A stretch of 22,073 bases of DNA from Myxococcota bacterium (lineage in GTDB: Bacteria > Myxococcota_C > UBA6777): assembly GCA_963169055.1 (NCBI GenBank), contig CAUJFU010000467.1:1-22073 (forward strand), given 5' to 3'. A model generated the notes under the pieces. It was not told the DNA's origin. It did no database searches and saw only the letters and a list, made by a program, of their open reading frames with translations. A program made the position numbers and the translations under genes. This document shows, piece by piece, positions 7,801-16,064 of this stretch; position 1 is the first letter of the stretch, and each line of letters starts with the position of its first letter.

Positions 7801-10800
7801 CGATCGAACCCGGGCTTGCACCCGTCACCAGAGCAGTTGTGTTGCGCAGGTCAAAGGGCCGCTTGGTGTGTTCGGACAGGAGCTTGGAAAAAGTGGTGTT
7901 CCATTGGCCTTGTTCGCCGATGTGAAGAAGGGGGGGGCGATCTTTGGGCCACAAGGCATCGACGAAACGGTCGAGGGCATCGGCTTGATCGCAGATGGTT
8001 TCGGAGTATTTCCAAGAGCCGTCTTGTTGCAAAGACAGCGCGGGGCGTGTCGGCTGAAAAGGCGGAGTTTGGGGCGCATCGCCCGCTGCGATCTGATGGA
8101 GCCAACCTGCGAGGCGAAGGTCGCCTTGTTCTTCGGCGAGTTTTGCGTACCAAGAAGCGGTCTGTGTGATGGTGATGTCCTCGTGGAAGGCGGACAATCG
8201 GGCGACTTGTGGTAAGGCTTCGGAAGCGTCAAGACGGTTGTTTCGCAGATCGAAGAACAATCGAGCCACATCGCGTCGAGCAGACGCCCACGAAGAGGTC
8301 AATGCGACGTGCTTTTTGGCATCAAAGCGCGGTTGAAGCCATTCGACAAATTCGCTGTCGTGTTCAGCTTCGTAGAGGGCGAGCTTTTCGGCTTGTTCGT
8401 TGTGTTGCGCAGGAAGCCCGCTTGCATCGGCCTCGATGGAATGCCCCAGTCGTTCGGCGATCTCGCGGGATTGTTGCATCAAGATGCCCTTGGGACCGAG
8501 GATCTTGGATTCAAGCTCTTGGACAACGGCGGCATCGACGGAGGTTCCGCTCCCGGTGCTGTGTGCGCCTTGTCGGCTGATGGTGAGACCTTTGATCTGT
8601 CCGATGCGTAGGGCGACTTCGTCCAAGAAGGACTTGGCGGTGTTTCGGTCGGATGGAAGGGCTTGGGGCAATAGGCCCATGCTACCACCGCGTGCAGAAG
8701 CACCTTCGCGGCTTTCCAAGGCGAGTACACACAAGGCGAACTCGCGCAAGCCCGTACCAAGGCCGAATTGTTGTTCAAAGTGGCTTTCCACTTCTTTGCG
8801 CGTCAGTCCAGCGCGTCCGAAGACTCGTTTGATCGAATCGTCTTGGGTGGCGCGCATATATTTTCCGGGGGCTTTGTAGGAAGGGCAGCGGCGGGTGATC
8901 TCGGCGATCAATTCGCGCAAAGGTTTTTCGTGCGCTCCGTCGATCGGACCCATCTGGAACTCTGCGCCGAGGTCGAGCAGGACTTGGTTGCGGCGCGAAG
9001 AAACGCCGTCAAAGAGATCATCGAGAGTCTCTTGCATGGAAAGCTGGTCGGGGCGGATGCGTGCTTGGCTTGCGAGGACAAAAGTCACGCCTTCGACCAC
9101 AGAGAGCGGCTGATCAGGGGGTGGTGGTGCGCCCACAGCAACGGTGGATGCGGCGCTTGTCGATGGGGTGGCATGTTGTGGGGCCTGCTGCATCGGGGCG
9201 GACGGATCGGTCTGTTGCGTAGTTTGCGGATGTTGAGCGGATGGAGGCTTGATCGGGGCTGAAACAGCGGCGTCTTGGGCTTGGGGCGGCAGGGTGTCTT
9301 CATCGCGCAAGAAGACGCGGTCGGCTTCGGCTTCGATATTGAGGATCTCGATATCAGGAGCCGAAGGGCCAAGCAATTTATGGGAATAACGCGCCATATT
9401 CGCCAAGGTGGGTTGGTAGCCCACGCCGATCTCGATGGCGCGTTGGATCTCGATCCCGCCGAGCGCACGGCGTTGGAAGAGAAGCTCTTGGGTCTCGATC
9501 CAACGGACAGGGCTTGCAAACTGCCACGCCAAAAGCTCGATAAGCAGGATGCGTGCGAGGCGTTTGGGGGTTGCGGCGTAGTCGGCGAAGTCTGCAAGGA
9601 CTTTTTCTAAGATCGGAGACTGAGTGGTCTGTTGAACTTCTTCGATGTACGCCTTGTCGAGCGAAAAGAGTTTGGGGACAAGGTTGGGGATATAACGACC
9701 CAAGAGTCGTTGTTCGTCGATATCTTGGGGGAATCGAGCCTCCAGAGTTTTTCGGAAGTCGTCGACACCGTTAAACAAGACGGACGAGTGGAAGGGAACA
9801 TCGATGCCCGGGACTTCGATGTAGGGGGGCTTTTTCTCGGTTGCGCGTTGTTCGAGAAGCTGCTCAAGAAGTTGAAGAGCGCCGATCTGCCCTGTGACGG
9901 AGTACTGGCGGCCTCGGACGTTGTAGTTGACGATCTGCAAGAACTGGCCGGTCTGTTTTGCGACTTGTTGGACAAGGGCTTCGGCTTGGGCGTGGTTCAT
10001 TCCTGCGTAGTGAGGGCGAAGGACGCCCATGCGATAGCCGCTTTCACCCGATTCATCGCGAGGGACGAGCGCGTGCATCACAAGTCCCCGATGATAGACG
10101 ATCTCGACGACGTCCGTCAGTGGGAGGATACCCGTCACACCGATGGCGTTGTATTCGCCGACGCTGTGGCCGCATAAGATCGCATCAGGGTCCAAAAGGC
10201 CGGACTCGCGTAGTTCTGCGACTTGTGCTTGCGCCATGACAGCCATGCTGACTTGCGTGAACTGCGTGAGATGCAAGACGCCTTGGGGATGGACGTGGGT
10301 GCGGCCTTGGACGAGAAGCTCTTTGGGGTTGTTGCGCACGATCTCCAAGATCGAGAATCCGAGATGTTCGCGTGTATAAGCATCCGCTTGATCCCAGACG
10401 GTGCGGGCCGCTTTGGAGCGGGCGTAAGCCTCCATGCCCATGCCTTTTTGTTGGATGCCTTGGCCGGGGAACAGATAGACGCTGCGGGGCATCTTGACCT
10501 TGGCTTCGGCGCGAACGACGGCGATGGCTTGGGAGCCGCGCAAGGCGGAGGCTGTAAGCTCGACGAACAAGACGCCATCTTGGACGGCTGTGCGGGTGGC
10601 TTCGAGTTGCAGGCGCTCACCAAGCAAAAGCGGCGCAAGGAAGGAGGCTTTGTAATCGAGGACGCGGCTTTCTTCGCCATCGACCACCGAGGCGACCAAG
10701 AAGCTATGAAGGCGGGCAGCCGTCCACATCCCATGCACGATCGGTCGATCGAGCCGTCCCATCCGAGCAAACAACAAGCTGCGATGGATCGGGTTGAGAT

Positions 10801-13800
10801 CGCCGCTGACTTCTGCGAAGGTTTGCATGGATTGGGGGGCTTGAGTCTCTAAACGTGCAAGAGTGCGTGGCGTGACGGGCTTGCGTGGAAGGGCTTGTTC
10901 TTGGGCGAAGGTTTGGAGAAGGGCTTGGAGAGGATGGATCTTGCGCGCTGCTCGCAGATCGAGAGCGAGGGTGGCGATCTGCTGGGAGCCACACCAGATC
11001 TCACCTGTTGCGGCAAAGTGCGCAAGACCTTTTCTTGGGCGGTGTTCTTCTTGGATCGCATGCAGTTGCAAGATATCGCCGACTTGTAGAGGGGTCTCGG
11101 TGGTGCGATGCAGCCATTCGTGTGCAAGCAAAAAGTCGAGGCTGCCTTGATCGCGCAAGGTCAGCGTGGTGTCGATGATCTCTTTGGTGCGCAAGATGTC
11201 GGTTGTTCGGCCAAAAAAGCCGCGCACAAAGAAGGCTGATTCAACGATCGCGCAGCGCATACCGTTGCGGGAGAGAGTGCATCGCGTGTGGATGCTTCGG
11301 CCTGTATCGGTATTTTCGATGCGCGTGATCAGGGCTTCGACGTCGATGGCTTGGTGAGGGAGGATCGGCCAACCTGCGTCGATCTCGACGTGATGGGAAA
11401 GATGAACGAGTCGCAAGATCCCTTCGCAAACCCCTTCGGCAGAAAGCAAGCGGAAGAGAGGTTCCCAGACCAAAGAAAAGGCCATATTCATCGGTAGCTG
11501 CGACGGATCGCCATGAGAACCTGTGGAGACTGCGTAGCCTCGGAGCTTTTGGGGGTCCACTTGGGTTGTGTGGTGGGTGGGTGCAAAGGCTTCGACAGGG
11601 GCCAACAGGCGGCCAAAGAGGACGTGCTGGTAAAAGTCGCGCAAGGTTTGTTCTTGTTCGCGAGCATCGACGAGCAAGATGTTGTCTCGGACGCGCAAGG
11701 GCAGCCGATAGAGAGCAGGCTCTTTTGCAAAGGCCGATGCAAGCGAGATATCGAGATAGAGGTGGGCGTCGTTGGCTTGGTCGGTGTGCAAGGAGAGGCG
11801 GACGATCTCATGGGTCGCAGTGTTGTTTGGATGATAGGTAAGCGACTGAATGCGCCGTCCTTCGGTCATGATCATACGCAGTTGTGCGCCTGCTTCACAA
11901 ACGCACAGATCGCGCAAGGGATTGGGTTGTGAGCCGCCTTGGTGGTAGAGACGGATCGAGGTCATCGCGGTGATCAGGGGGCCTGTAAAGGCATCGCGAA
12001 GGAATCCAAACCATTCGGTCGGTTCTGTTGGGAGGGCCGATGGGATGGTCAGGATCACTTCGTAGCGTGGGGCGGTTGGTTGAGGATCGCTGCACAACGT
12101 CACGCTGCCTGTACAACCTTCGGGCCATTGGGAGAGAGACAGCGGCGAGCGTTCGGCGTGGGGAGGCGAGGGCATCTGTTGGACTTCTGCTTGGAGTGCG
12201 TCCACAAATCGCCCAAGCATCGAGGCCACAGGTTCATCTGCGCTGCGTAGTCCTTGAAGGGCCGCAGGGCCGGGGATGATCAGAACTTGATCGGCGCTGT
12301 ATCGATCGTCGTGGGCTTGCCAGAGCGAGTCTGCTTTGTACCAACGCCGCACTTCGGCATCGACGACAGGAACAAATGGAACAGGCTTTCCTGCGCGGCC
12401 ACAGATATCATACAAAAACCGCCGAACATCCGCAGGATGCAATATCTGTTGGGCTGCGTGGGGATACAGAGCAAGCAGTTGGTCGACACAAGTTTGTGGA
12501 CGGTCAAGCGCTTCGAGTGTTCCAAAAAAGCACGAAAAGCGGCCTTCTTCTTGTTCGCACAACCGAGCCTCTGCAAGCTGCAAAAAGTCTGCGAATCGTG
12601 TGCGGTGCGTCGTATCAAGCCAAGGGCCGTCTTCGTAGCGTCCGTGACGTCCGAGGGCCATCAGCGCCACAAGGCGCTGCGCGACCGCATGGTACGTCAT
12701 GGTCGAGAGATCGCCAAAGTAAGGCTTGGCGGTTTGGTTGAGTGCAGCGATGATCTCATCGCGTCGGGCTTGAACTGCGATCGCATCGCCCGCGACTTCA
12801 TCCAACAAACGCCCACAGCGGGAGGCGGCGTTGTCGATGTAGTGGATATCTGCGTTGAGTGCGCTTTTTCCCGAAGTGGTCTGGCCTTCGACGTGGCCTG
12901 CAAAGACCCATCCTGCGCAGCCGGGAGCGTCGACGAGGGCCTGTTTGACTTGTGTGGAGGTGGTGGCTTCTTTGCAAGCCATGGTGAGCGTCCCCAAAAG
13001 TACCGCATCGACGGGCATCTGTGGTAGATCGTGCGAGAGAGACCATTGGCCTGTGAGCAGGGCGTTTGCGTGGGCCTCGCTGCCGATCCCGCCTCCCACG
13101 CAAAGCACGAGATTGGGCTGTTCGCGCAACAGATGATAGCCGTCCAACAAAAGCTGTTCGAGATCTTCCCAAGAGTGATGCCCGCCGGCCTTGCCGCCTT
13201 CGAGATGCACAAAGATCGTGTGGTGCGGTGCGGCTTGTGCGATCTTGACGACGTGGCGGATCTGCGCCAACGTCCCGGGCTTGAAAGCATTGAGCCACAT
13301 CCCCAACGACACAAACTCATCCAAAAGGGCGACAGCTTCGGAGACTTCGGGCATCCCTGCGCTGATCGTCACACCACAGATCGGATAACCTGCTTTGCGT
13401 GCTTTTTGCACCAAGCCCGTTTTGCGCACATGAAGATCCCACAGGTACGGATCGAGATACAACGCATTGAAGACCACTTCACGCCCGGGTTCAAGGGCTT
13501 CTTGAAGCTCTTCCATCCGCAACCAAAAGATCCGTTCGTTGACTTGTCCACCGCCCGCCAACTCTGCGGTAAAACCTTGGTTCGCCGCTGCGGCCACGAT
13601 CGGCACATCCGAGGTGGTGGGTGTCATCCCGGGCAAGATTACGGGTGCATGGCCCGTTGCGCGGGTGTATCGGTTTTCGACACGCCATCTCCCAGCTTCA
13701 TCGGGAGAAACAGACGGAAGAAAGCTGCGATAATCCACAGGGCGCGGTGCCTGCGGAGCTTGTAAGAAGAAAGCGTCTTGGCCTTCTTGGGTGTAAAGCG

Positions 13801-15121
13801 TGTGGACTTGTCGTCCTGTTCCGCGCAAGGCCGAAGCCGTCAAGCGCATCACCCCATCCCCCGGCCCGAGATCCAAGATATCCGACACTCCGTTGTAAGA
13901 CTCCAAGCTGCGCAACATCCGTGACCAACGCACCGAACGCACAAACTGATTGTGCAGCAATTCATCTAACACATCGGGCTGTTGCGTCAATATGCGCCCT
14001 GTGTGGCCGCACAACACATCCACAAAGAAGCGGCTTTTTGAAAAATCAAAGCCGATCTCGCGAACTTTTCGCTGCATCTGCTCAAAGCCTTCGCGCATAT
14101 AACGCGAATGAAACGGGCCGCTGACTTCGAGATATTCCCATGTGAATTGCAGCGGTTGTCCTCCGAAGCGTCCTGCTTTTTTGCGGGCAGCCTCGCGCTC
14201 TGCTTGGGCCTCCATCGCCTTGCGTAGCATCGAAAGCACCGCAGGGTGGCTGCTCACCACGTGGCGATTGCGCGTGTTGTACAACGAGATATCGACCTGC
14301 GCTACTTCGGGAAGATTGCGATTGAAACGCGCCAACACCTCTTCTAATACCGCAAGCGACGGACCCGAGATCGCCGCCATCGGCGAAGCCCCTTCCGTCG
14401 AACGTTCGGGCGTGACGGTGTACCCCTGTTCCATCACCAGACCTTGCCAAAAGGCATAGCCGACATAAGTCAAGAATCGCTCGGTCTCGATCTGTCCATT
14501 TGGGCTTTCAGCCACCAATAACGCCGTCTGTAAGCCTTGGGAATGACCAAAGATCACGGGGATCGCCCCCGCCGTAAAAGCCTCGCGAAGTCCTTCTTCG
14601 TACAACGCAACATACAAAGCGACTTGCTGGATCAAGATCAGCGGCTGTGAATAACAACCGCCCCGCAATACCGCCGCCGATGGGCGCGCCGAAGGATCTT
14701 GCAACCAAGCCATCACATCGAAGCCATCCGCATAACACCCGCTCCATCGCGCTTCTTGCGTGTAGACCAGTGATTCGAGATGCGCTGTCGCTGCTTCCAC
14801 CAATGCCCGTACTTCCCGCGATTCACGCATCAAACCTGCAAGATGATCCAGATCATAGAAGCCTTGTCCCGCAAACGAGATCGCCGCTTGGCTCTCTCCC
14901 AACACCAGACGCGACAACAGCGAGCGCACCGCAGTCACCTGACCGCTCGCATACAACGCACCGCCTTCTTGCCCCCCTTCTCCTGCGTACGATACGAATC
15001 CTTGGGGCGTGCGCTCCAAATCCCACGGCTGTTCTTTCGCTGCTCCCAACAAAGCAGCACCACTGTCTGCCGTTTGAACACTTGCCGTCTTCCCGTTGTT
15101 GCGCTCTTCTGTTCTTCGCAT
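4889..15121 (-). CDS. fas: Type I fatty acid synthase (fungal/mycobacterial FAS I, beta-alpha fusion)
   Basis: This 3410-residue protein makes long-chain acyl-CoA from acetyl- and malonyl-CoA with NAD(P)H. Approximate domain order: acetyltransferase (50-460, GHSQG, Ser194); FMN enoyl reductase (480-830, LPGMTPT, HH at 648-649, GGGIGSE); dehydratase region with hotdog motif GDLNPIH (Asp1441, His1446); malonyl/palmitoyl transferase (1540-1900, GHSVGEY, Ser1653). Then a Pro/Gln/Thr-rich linker (1950-2004); ACP (2005-2180, DGVSSRRNQ, Ser2041 as phosphopantetheine site); ketoreductase (2425-2745, TGASPG, Tyr2598/Lys2602); ketosynthase (2755-3340, Cys3056, His3208, Lys3244, His3249). All catalytic residues I looked for are intact. 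No C-terminal PPTase is present, matching the acpS gene downstream. From memory M. tuberculosis Fas is about 3070 residues, so this one is longer. The ATG at 15121 has AGAGGG 5 nt upstream; a GTG at 15136 lacks a ribosome site. Confidence 0.95.
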   Translation of the reverse strand: MRRTEERNNGKTASVQTADSGAALLGAAKEQPWDLERTPQGFVSYAGEGGQEGGALYASGQVTAVRSLLSRLVLGESQAAISFAGQGFYDLDHLAGLMRESREVRALVEAATAHLESLVYTQEARWSGCYADGFDVMAWLQDPSARPSAAVLRGGCYSQPLILIQQVALYVALYEEGLREAFTAGAIPVIFGHSQGLQTALLVAESPNGQIETERFLTYVGYAFWQGLVMEQGYTVTPERSTEGASPMAAISGPSLAVLEEVLARFNRNLPEVAQVDISLYNTRNRHVVSSHPAVLSMLRKAMEAQAEREAARKKAGRFGGQPLQFTWEYLEVSGPFHSRYMREGFEQMQRKVREIGFDFSKSRFFVDVLCGHTGRILTQQPDVLDELLHNQFVRSVRWSRMLRSLESYNGVSDILDLGPGDGVMRLTASALRGTGRQVHTLYTQEGQDAFFLQAPQAPRPVDYRSFLPSVSPDEAGRWRVENRYTRATGHAPVILPGMTPTTSDVPIVAAAANQGFTAELAGGGQVNERIFWLRMEELQEALEPGREVVFNALYLDPYLWDLHVRKTGLVQKARKAGYPICGVTISAGMPEVSEAVALLDEFVSLGMWLNAFKPGTLAQIRHVVKIAQAAPHHTIFVHLEGGKAGGHHSWEDLEQLLLDGYHLLREQPNLVLCVGGGIGSEAHANALLTGQWSLSHDLPQMPVDAVLLGTLTMACKEATTSTQVKQALVDAPGCAGWVFAGHVEGQTTSGKSALNADIHYIDNAASRCGRLLDEVAGDAIAVQARRDEIIAALNQTAKPYFGDLSTMTYHAVAQRLVALMALGRHGRYEDGPWLDTTHRTRFADFLQLAEARLCEQEEGRFSCFFGTLEALDRPQTCVDQLLALYPHAAQQILHPADVRRFLYDICGRAGKPVPFVPVVDAEVRRWYKADSLWQAHDDRYSADQVLIIPGPAALQGLRSADEPVASMLGRFVDALQAEVQQMPSPPHAERSPLSLSQWPEGCTGSVTLCSDPQPTAPRYEVILTIPSALPTEPTEWFGFLRDAFTGPLITAMTSIRLYHQGGSQPNPLRDLCVCEAGAQLRMIMTEGRRIQSLTYHPNNTATHEIVRLSLHTDQANDAHLYLDISLASAFAKEPALYRLPLRVRDNILLVDAREQEQTLRDFYQHVLFGRLLAPVEAFAPTHHTTQVDPQKLRGYAVSTGSHGDPSQLPMNMAFSLVWEPLFRLLSAEGVCEGILRLVHLSHHVEIDAGWPILPHQAIDVEALITRIENTDTGRSIHTRCTLSRNGMRCAIVESAFFVRGFFGRTTDILRTKEIIDTTLTLRDQGSLDFLLAHEWLHRTTETPLQVGDILQLHAIQEEHRPRKGLAHFAATGEIWCGSQQIATLALDLRAARKIHPLQALLQTFAQEQALPRKPVTPRTLARLETQAPQSMQTFAEVSGDLNPIHRSLLFARMGRLDRPIVHGMWTAARLHSFLVASVVDGEESRVLDYKASFLAPLLLGERLQLEATRTAVQDGVLFVELTASALRGSQAIAVVRAEAKVKMPRSVYLFPGQGIQQKGMGMEAYARSKAARTVWDQADAYTREHLGFSILEIVRNNPKELLVQGRTHVHPQGVLHLTQFTQVSMAVMAQAQVAELRESGLLDPDAILCGHSVGEYNAIGVTGILPLTDVVEIVYHRGLVMHALVPRDESGESGYRMGVLRPHYAGMNHAQAEALVQQVAKQTGQFLQIVNYNVRGRQYSVTGQIGALQLLEQLLEQRATEKKPPYIEVPGIDVPFHSSVLFNGVDDFRKTLEARFPQDIDEQRLLGRYIPNLVPKLFSLDKAYIEEVQQTTQSPILEKVLADFADYAATPKRLARILLIELLAWQFASPVRWIETQELLFQRRALGGIEIQRAIEIGVGYQPTLANMARYSHKLLGPSAPDIEILNIEAEADRVFLRDEDTLPPQAQDAAVSAPIKPPSAQHPQTTQQTDPSAPMQQAPQHATPSTSAASTVAVGAPPPPDQPLSVVEGVTFVLASQARIRPDQLSMQETLDDLFDGVSSRRNQVLLDLGAEFQMGPIDGAHEKPLRELIAEITRRCPSYKAPGKYMRATQDDSIKRVFGRAGLTRKEVESHFEQQFGLGTGLREFALCVLALESREGASARGGSMGLLPQALPSDRNTAKSFLDEVALRIGQIKGLTISRQGAHSTGSGTSVDAAVVQELESKILGPKGILMQQSREIAERLGHSIEADASGLPAQHNEQAEKLALYEAEHDSEFVEWLQPRFDAKKHVALTSSWASARRDVARLFFDLRNNRLDASEALPQVARLSAFHEDITITQTASWYAKLAEEQGDLRLAGWLHQIAAGDAPQTPPFQPTRPALSLQQDGSWKYSETICDQADALDRFVDALWPKDRPPLLHIGEQGQWNTTFSKLLSEHTKRPFDLRNTTALVTGASPGSIALACVRCLLRGGARVIVTTSTYNSDRVREYRDLFETSAVPGAELHIVPFNQASFQDVESLIHWLFSSVTEQDGAKVRVVKRPFAPDIVLPFAAIKDLATLDSLQARSNAVMRAMLLSVERLVTGIATHYKRHGLPAMPCHIVLPLSPNHGSFGGDGVYAETKAALEVLLTKWESEYEAWGKATTLCAARIGWVRGTGLMDANNLVAHHLEQRTGMRTFSSDEMGWLLTALCTHAARKEALRQPLEADLTGGFQRVKALRQTVSAIRTELEHKAACVKQRLTLESTEAALLGAPTDAPLLVDALPHWPATLHPRWTPSTAKKPVHWPKRGLSLREMVVIVGMGEIGPCGSARTRYEMEIGPSLSPAAVLELAWITGLVTYEENGKAGVWKDRQTNTVIAEHEIATRYRESVRKHLGLRWIEPETVGIDPNALSMYTSVFLEKDFTFSVSSEEEARTFFAMAPEKTRVHFDAQDGQWRITRLAGTEVKVPRQVRLQRQVMGQIPKGFDFARFGLSNDMIERIDRVALFNLIATVDAFLSAGIEPEELLHWLHPARVANTQGSGIGGMRSLARLYRDHVLDIERQPDILQETLINVAAAYVVQSYVGSYGPMSHPVAACATAAVSLEEATDKILAGKADFVVAGGYDDVGRESLVGFGDMNATANTDEMVAMGLEPAQMSRPNDARRRGFVEAQGGGTFLLARADIAVQMGLPVYGVVGYCGSFGDGIHKSIPAPGMGALACAVGGQQSPLARSLQHFGLTADDIAVVYKHDTSTAANDPNENELHHRIQRALGRSEGNPLFAVSQKSLTGHAKGGAAAWQIIGLCQTLLQGRIAGNPNLDNVDPMMRSFSHLAFSNKTLDVGDALPLRAGMLTSLGFGHVSGIALLLHPDAFLAQLSEEQAVAYHSRCQQRHHQTTQRWASVFMGQTPLFSRRNLRRFEAQDGSPEQAAQEAAMLLNPHARLDTSRGLYSSL

Positions 15122-15150
15122 CGTATCCCTCTTCACTTTTGGAGAAACAA

Positions 15151-15168
15151 AAACCGACTGGTCGGTCT
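15151..15168. promoter_or_regulatory. Candidate TetR operator upstream of fas
   Basis: ACCGAC-TG-GTCGGT is a perfect 6-bp inverted repeat with a 2-nt centre. It extends to near-symmetry over 18 bp (plus strand AAACCGAC TG GTCGGTCT). TetR-family repressors commonly bind palindromes of this size and the ACCGAC..GTCGGT type. It lies 30 nt before the fas start and directly downstream of the tetR gene. No second copy is seen upstream of tetR. Confidence 0.6.
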
Positions 15169-15190
15169 AAAAGAAAATCAATGGGAGAGG

Positions 15191-15219
15191 GCGGTACTTG
15201 AATTCGTGGAGGATGTCAA
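15191..15219 (-). promoter_or_regulatory. Possible fas promoter
   Basis: On the minus strand a perfect -35 hexamer TTGACA (plus strand 15214-15219) follows an A/T tract. Seventeen bases later lies only a poor -10 (TACCGC, plus strand 15191-15196). The candidate operator would then sit just downstream of the start point, a suitable place for repression. The weak -10 keeps confidence low. Confidence 0.3.
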
Positions 15220-15254
15220 CAAAAAATTTGGATTGAAGGGAGTGGAGGAGCGGA

Positions 15255-15851
15255 TCAGGCGATGGGAGCGAGAAGAATGGACATGACGCGCATGATGCGG
15301 GCGACGGACTCGCTGGCGTCGGCGGTTTCGGGGTCGGCGAGTTCTTGCATGATCAGGCCGGTGTACATACCGAAGATGCCAGCGGCGATGCCTTCGCTTT
15401 CTTCTTCGGAGAAGCGGTCGCGGGTGAGAGGTTCGAGCATTTCGGAGATGGCGTTGCGGGTGCGTCGGAAGAATTTAGAGAGGGCGTTTCGGACGAGTTC
15501 GTCGCGGTGGGCGTGGATGGTGAATTCGAGCCAGAGAGGGACGATGGCGCGACCGCGTCGGACTTCGTTTTGGATGGCTTGGGTGACGGCTTCGATGGGT
15601 GTTTCGTTGGCGAGGGCATCTTCAAAGGACTTGAGCATCTCGGAGATGACTTCACGGGCCCAGACTTGGAGGATATCGATAAAGACTTCTTGTTTGGAGG
15701 CGTAGTGATAATAGAAACTGCCTTTCGAGCATTGGGCTTTTTGGCAGATATCATCGACGGTGGTTTCGTGATAGCCAGACTTTTGAAAGCAGCGGTAGGC
15801 GGCTTCGCGGAGTTGCGCTTTCTTTTTTTGGGCTTTGTTGGCTTCGGACAT
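15255..15851 (-). CDS. TetR-family transcriptional regulator, probable local regulator of fas
   Basis: The 198-residue product has the TetR N-terminal DNA-binding domain. LREAAYRCFQKSGYHETTVDDICQKAQCSKGSFYYHYASKQEVF (14-57) carries the helix-turn-helix and the YYHYxSKxxxF signature. The rest (60-198) is an all-helical ligand-binding/dimerisation domain; TetR ligands are unpredictable from sequence. The gene ends 133 nt before the fas start on the same strand, with an inverted repeat between them. In mycobacteria the TetR-family protein FasR, encoded elsewhere, controls the fas-acpS operon and responds to long-chain acyl-CoA. By analogy this regulator may sense acyl-CoA, but whether it represses or activates is not visible. 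The ATG at 15851 is chosen because AAGGAA lies 5 nt upstream (plus strand 15857-15862). Confidence 0.9.
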   Translation of the reverse strand: MSEANKAQKKKAQLREAAYRCFQKSGYHETTVDDICQKAQCSKGSFYYHYASKQEVFIDILQVWAREVISEMLKSFEDALANETPIEAVTQAIQNEVRRGRAIVPLWLEFTIHAHRDELVRNALSKFFRRTRNAISEMLEPLTRDRFSEEESEGIAAGIFGMYTGLIMQELADPETADASESVARIMRVMSILLAPIA

Positions 15852-16064
15852 TGCGGTTCCTTGTAGTACGTAGGCGTCCATCAGACGCAAAAGGTGGGGG
15901 CGTGGGATGGATGCCGCGATGCGAACTTCATCAGAAGGGGACTGAACGTAGCAAAGAGCGGGGGATAGGTCAAGTTGGTGTGATAAGTGACATCTGTAAG
16001 AAAAGACAGAGGTGTGGTATGAGGTGGAGCAGAGTTTTTTGAAAAAGTCGGGAGGTCAAGGGCA

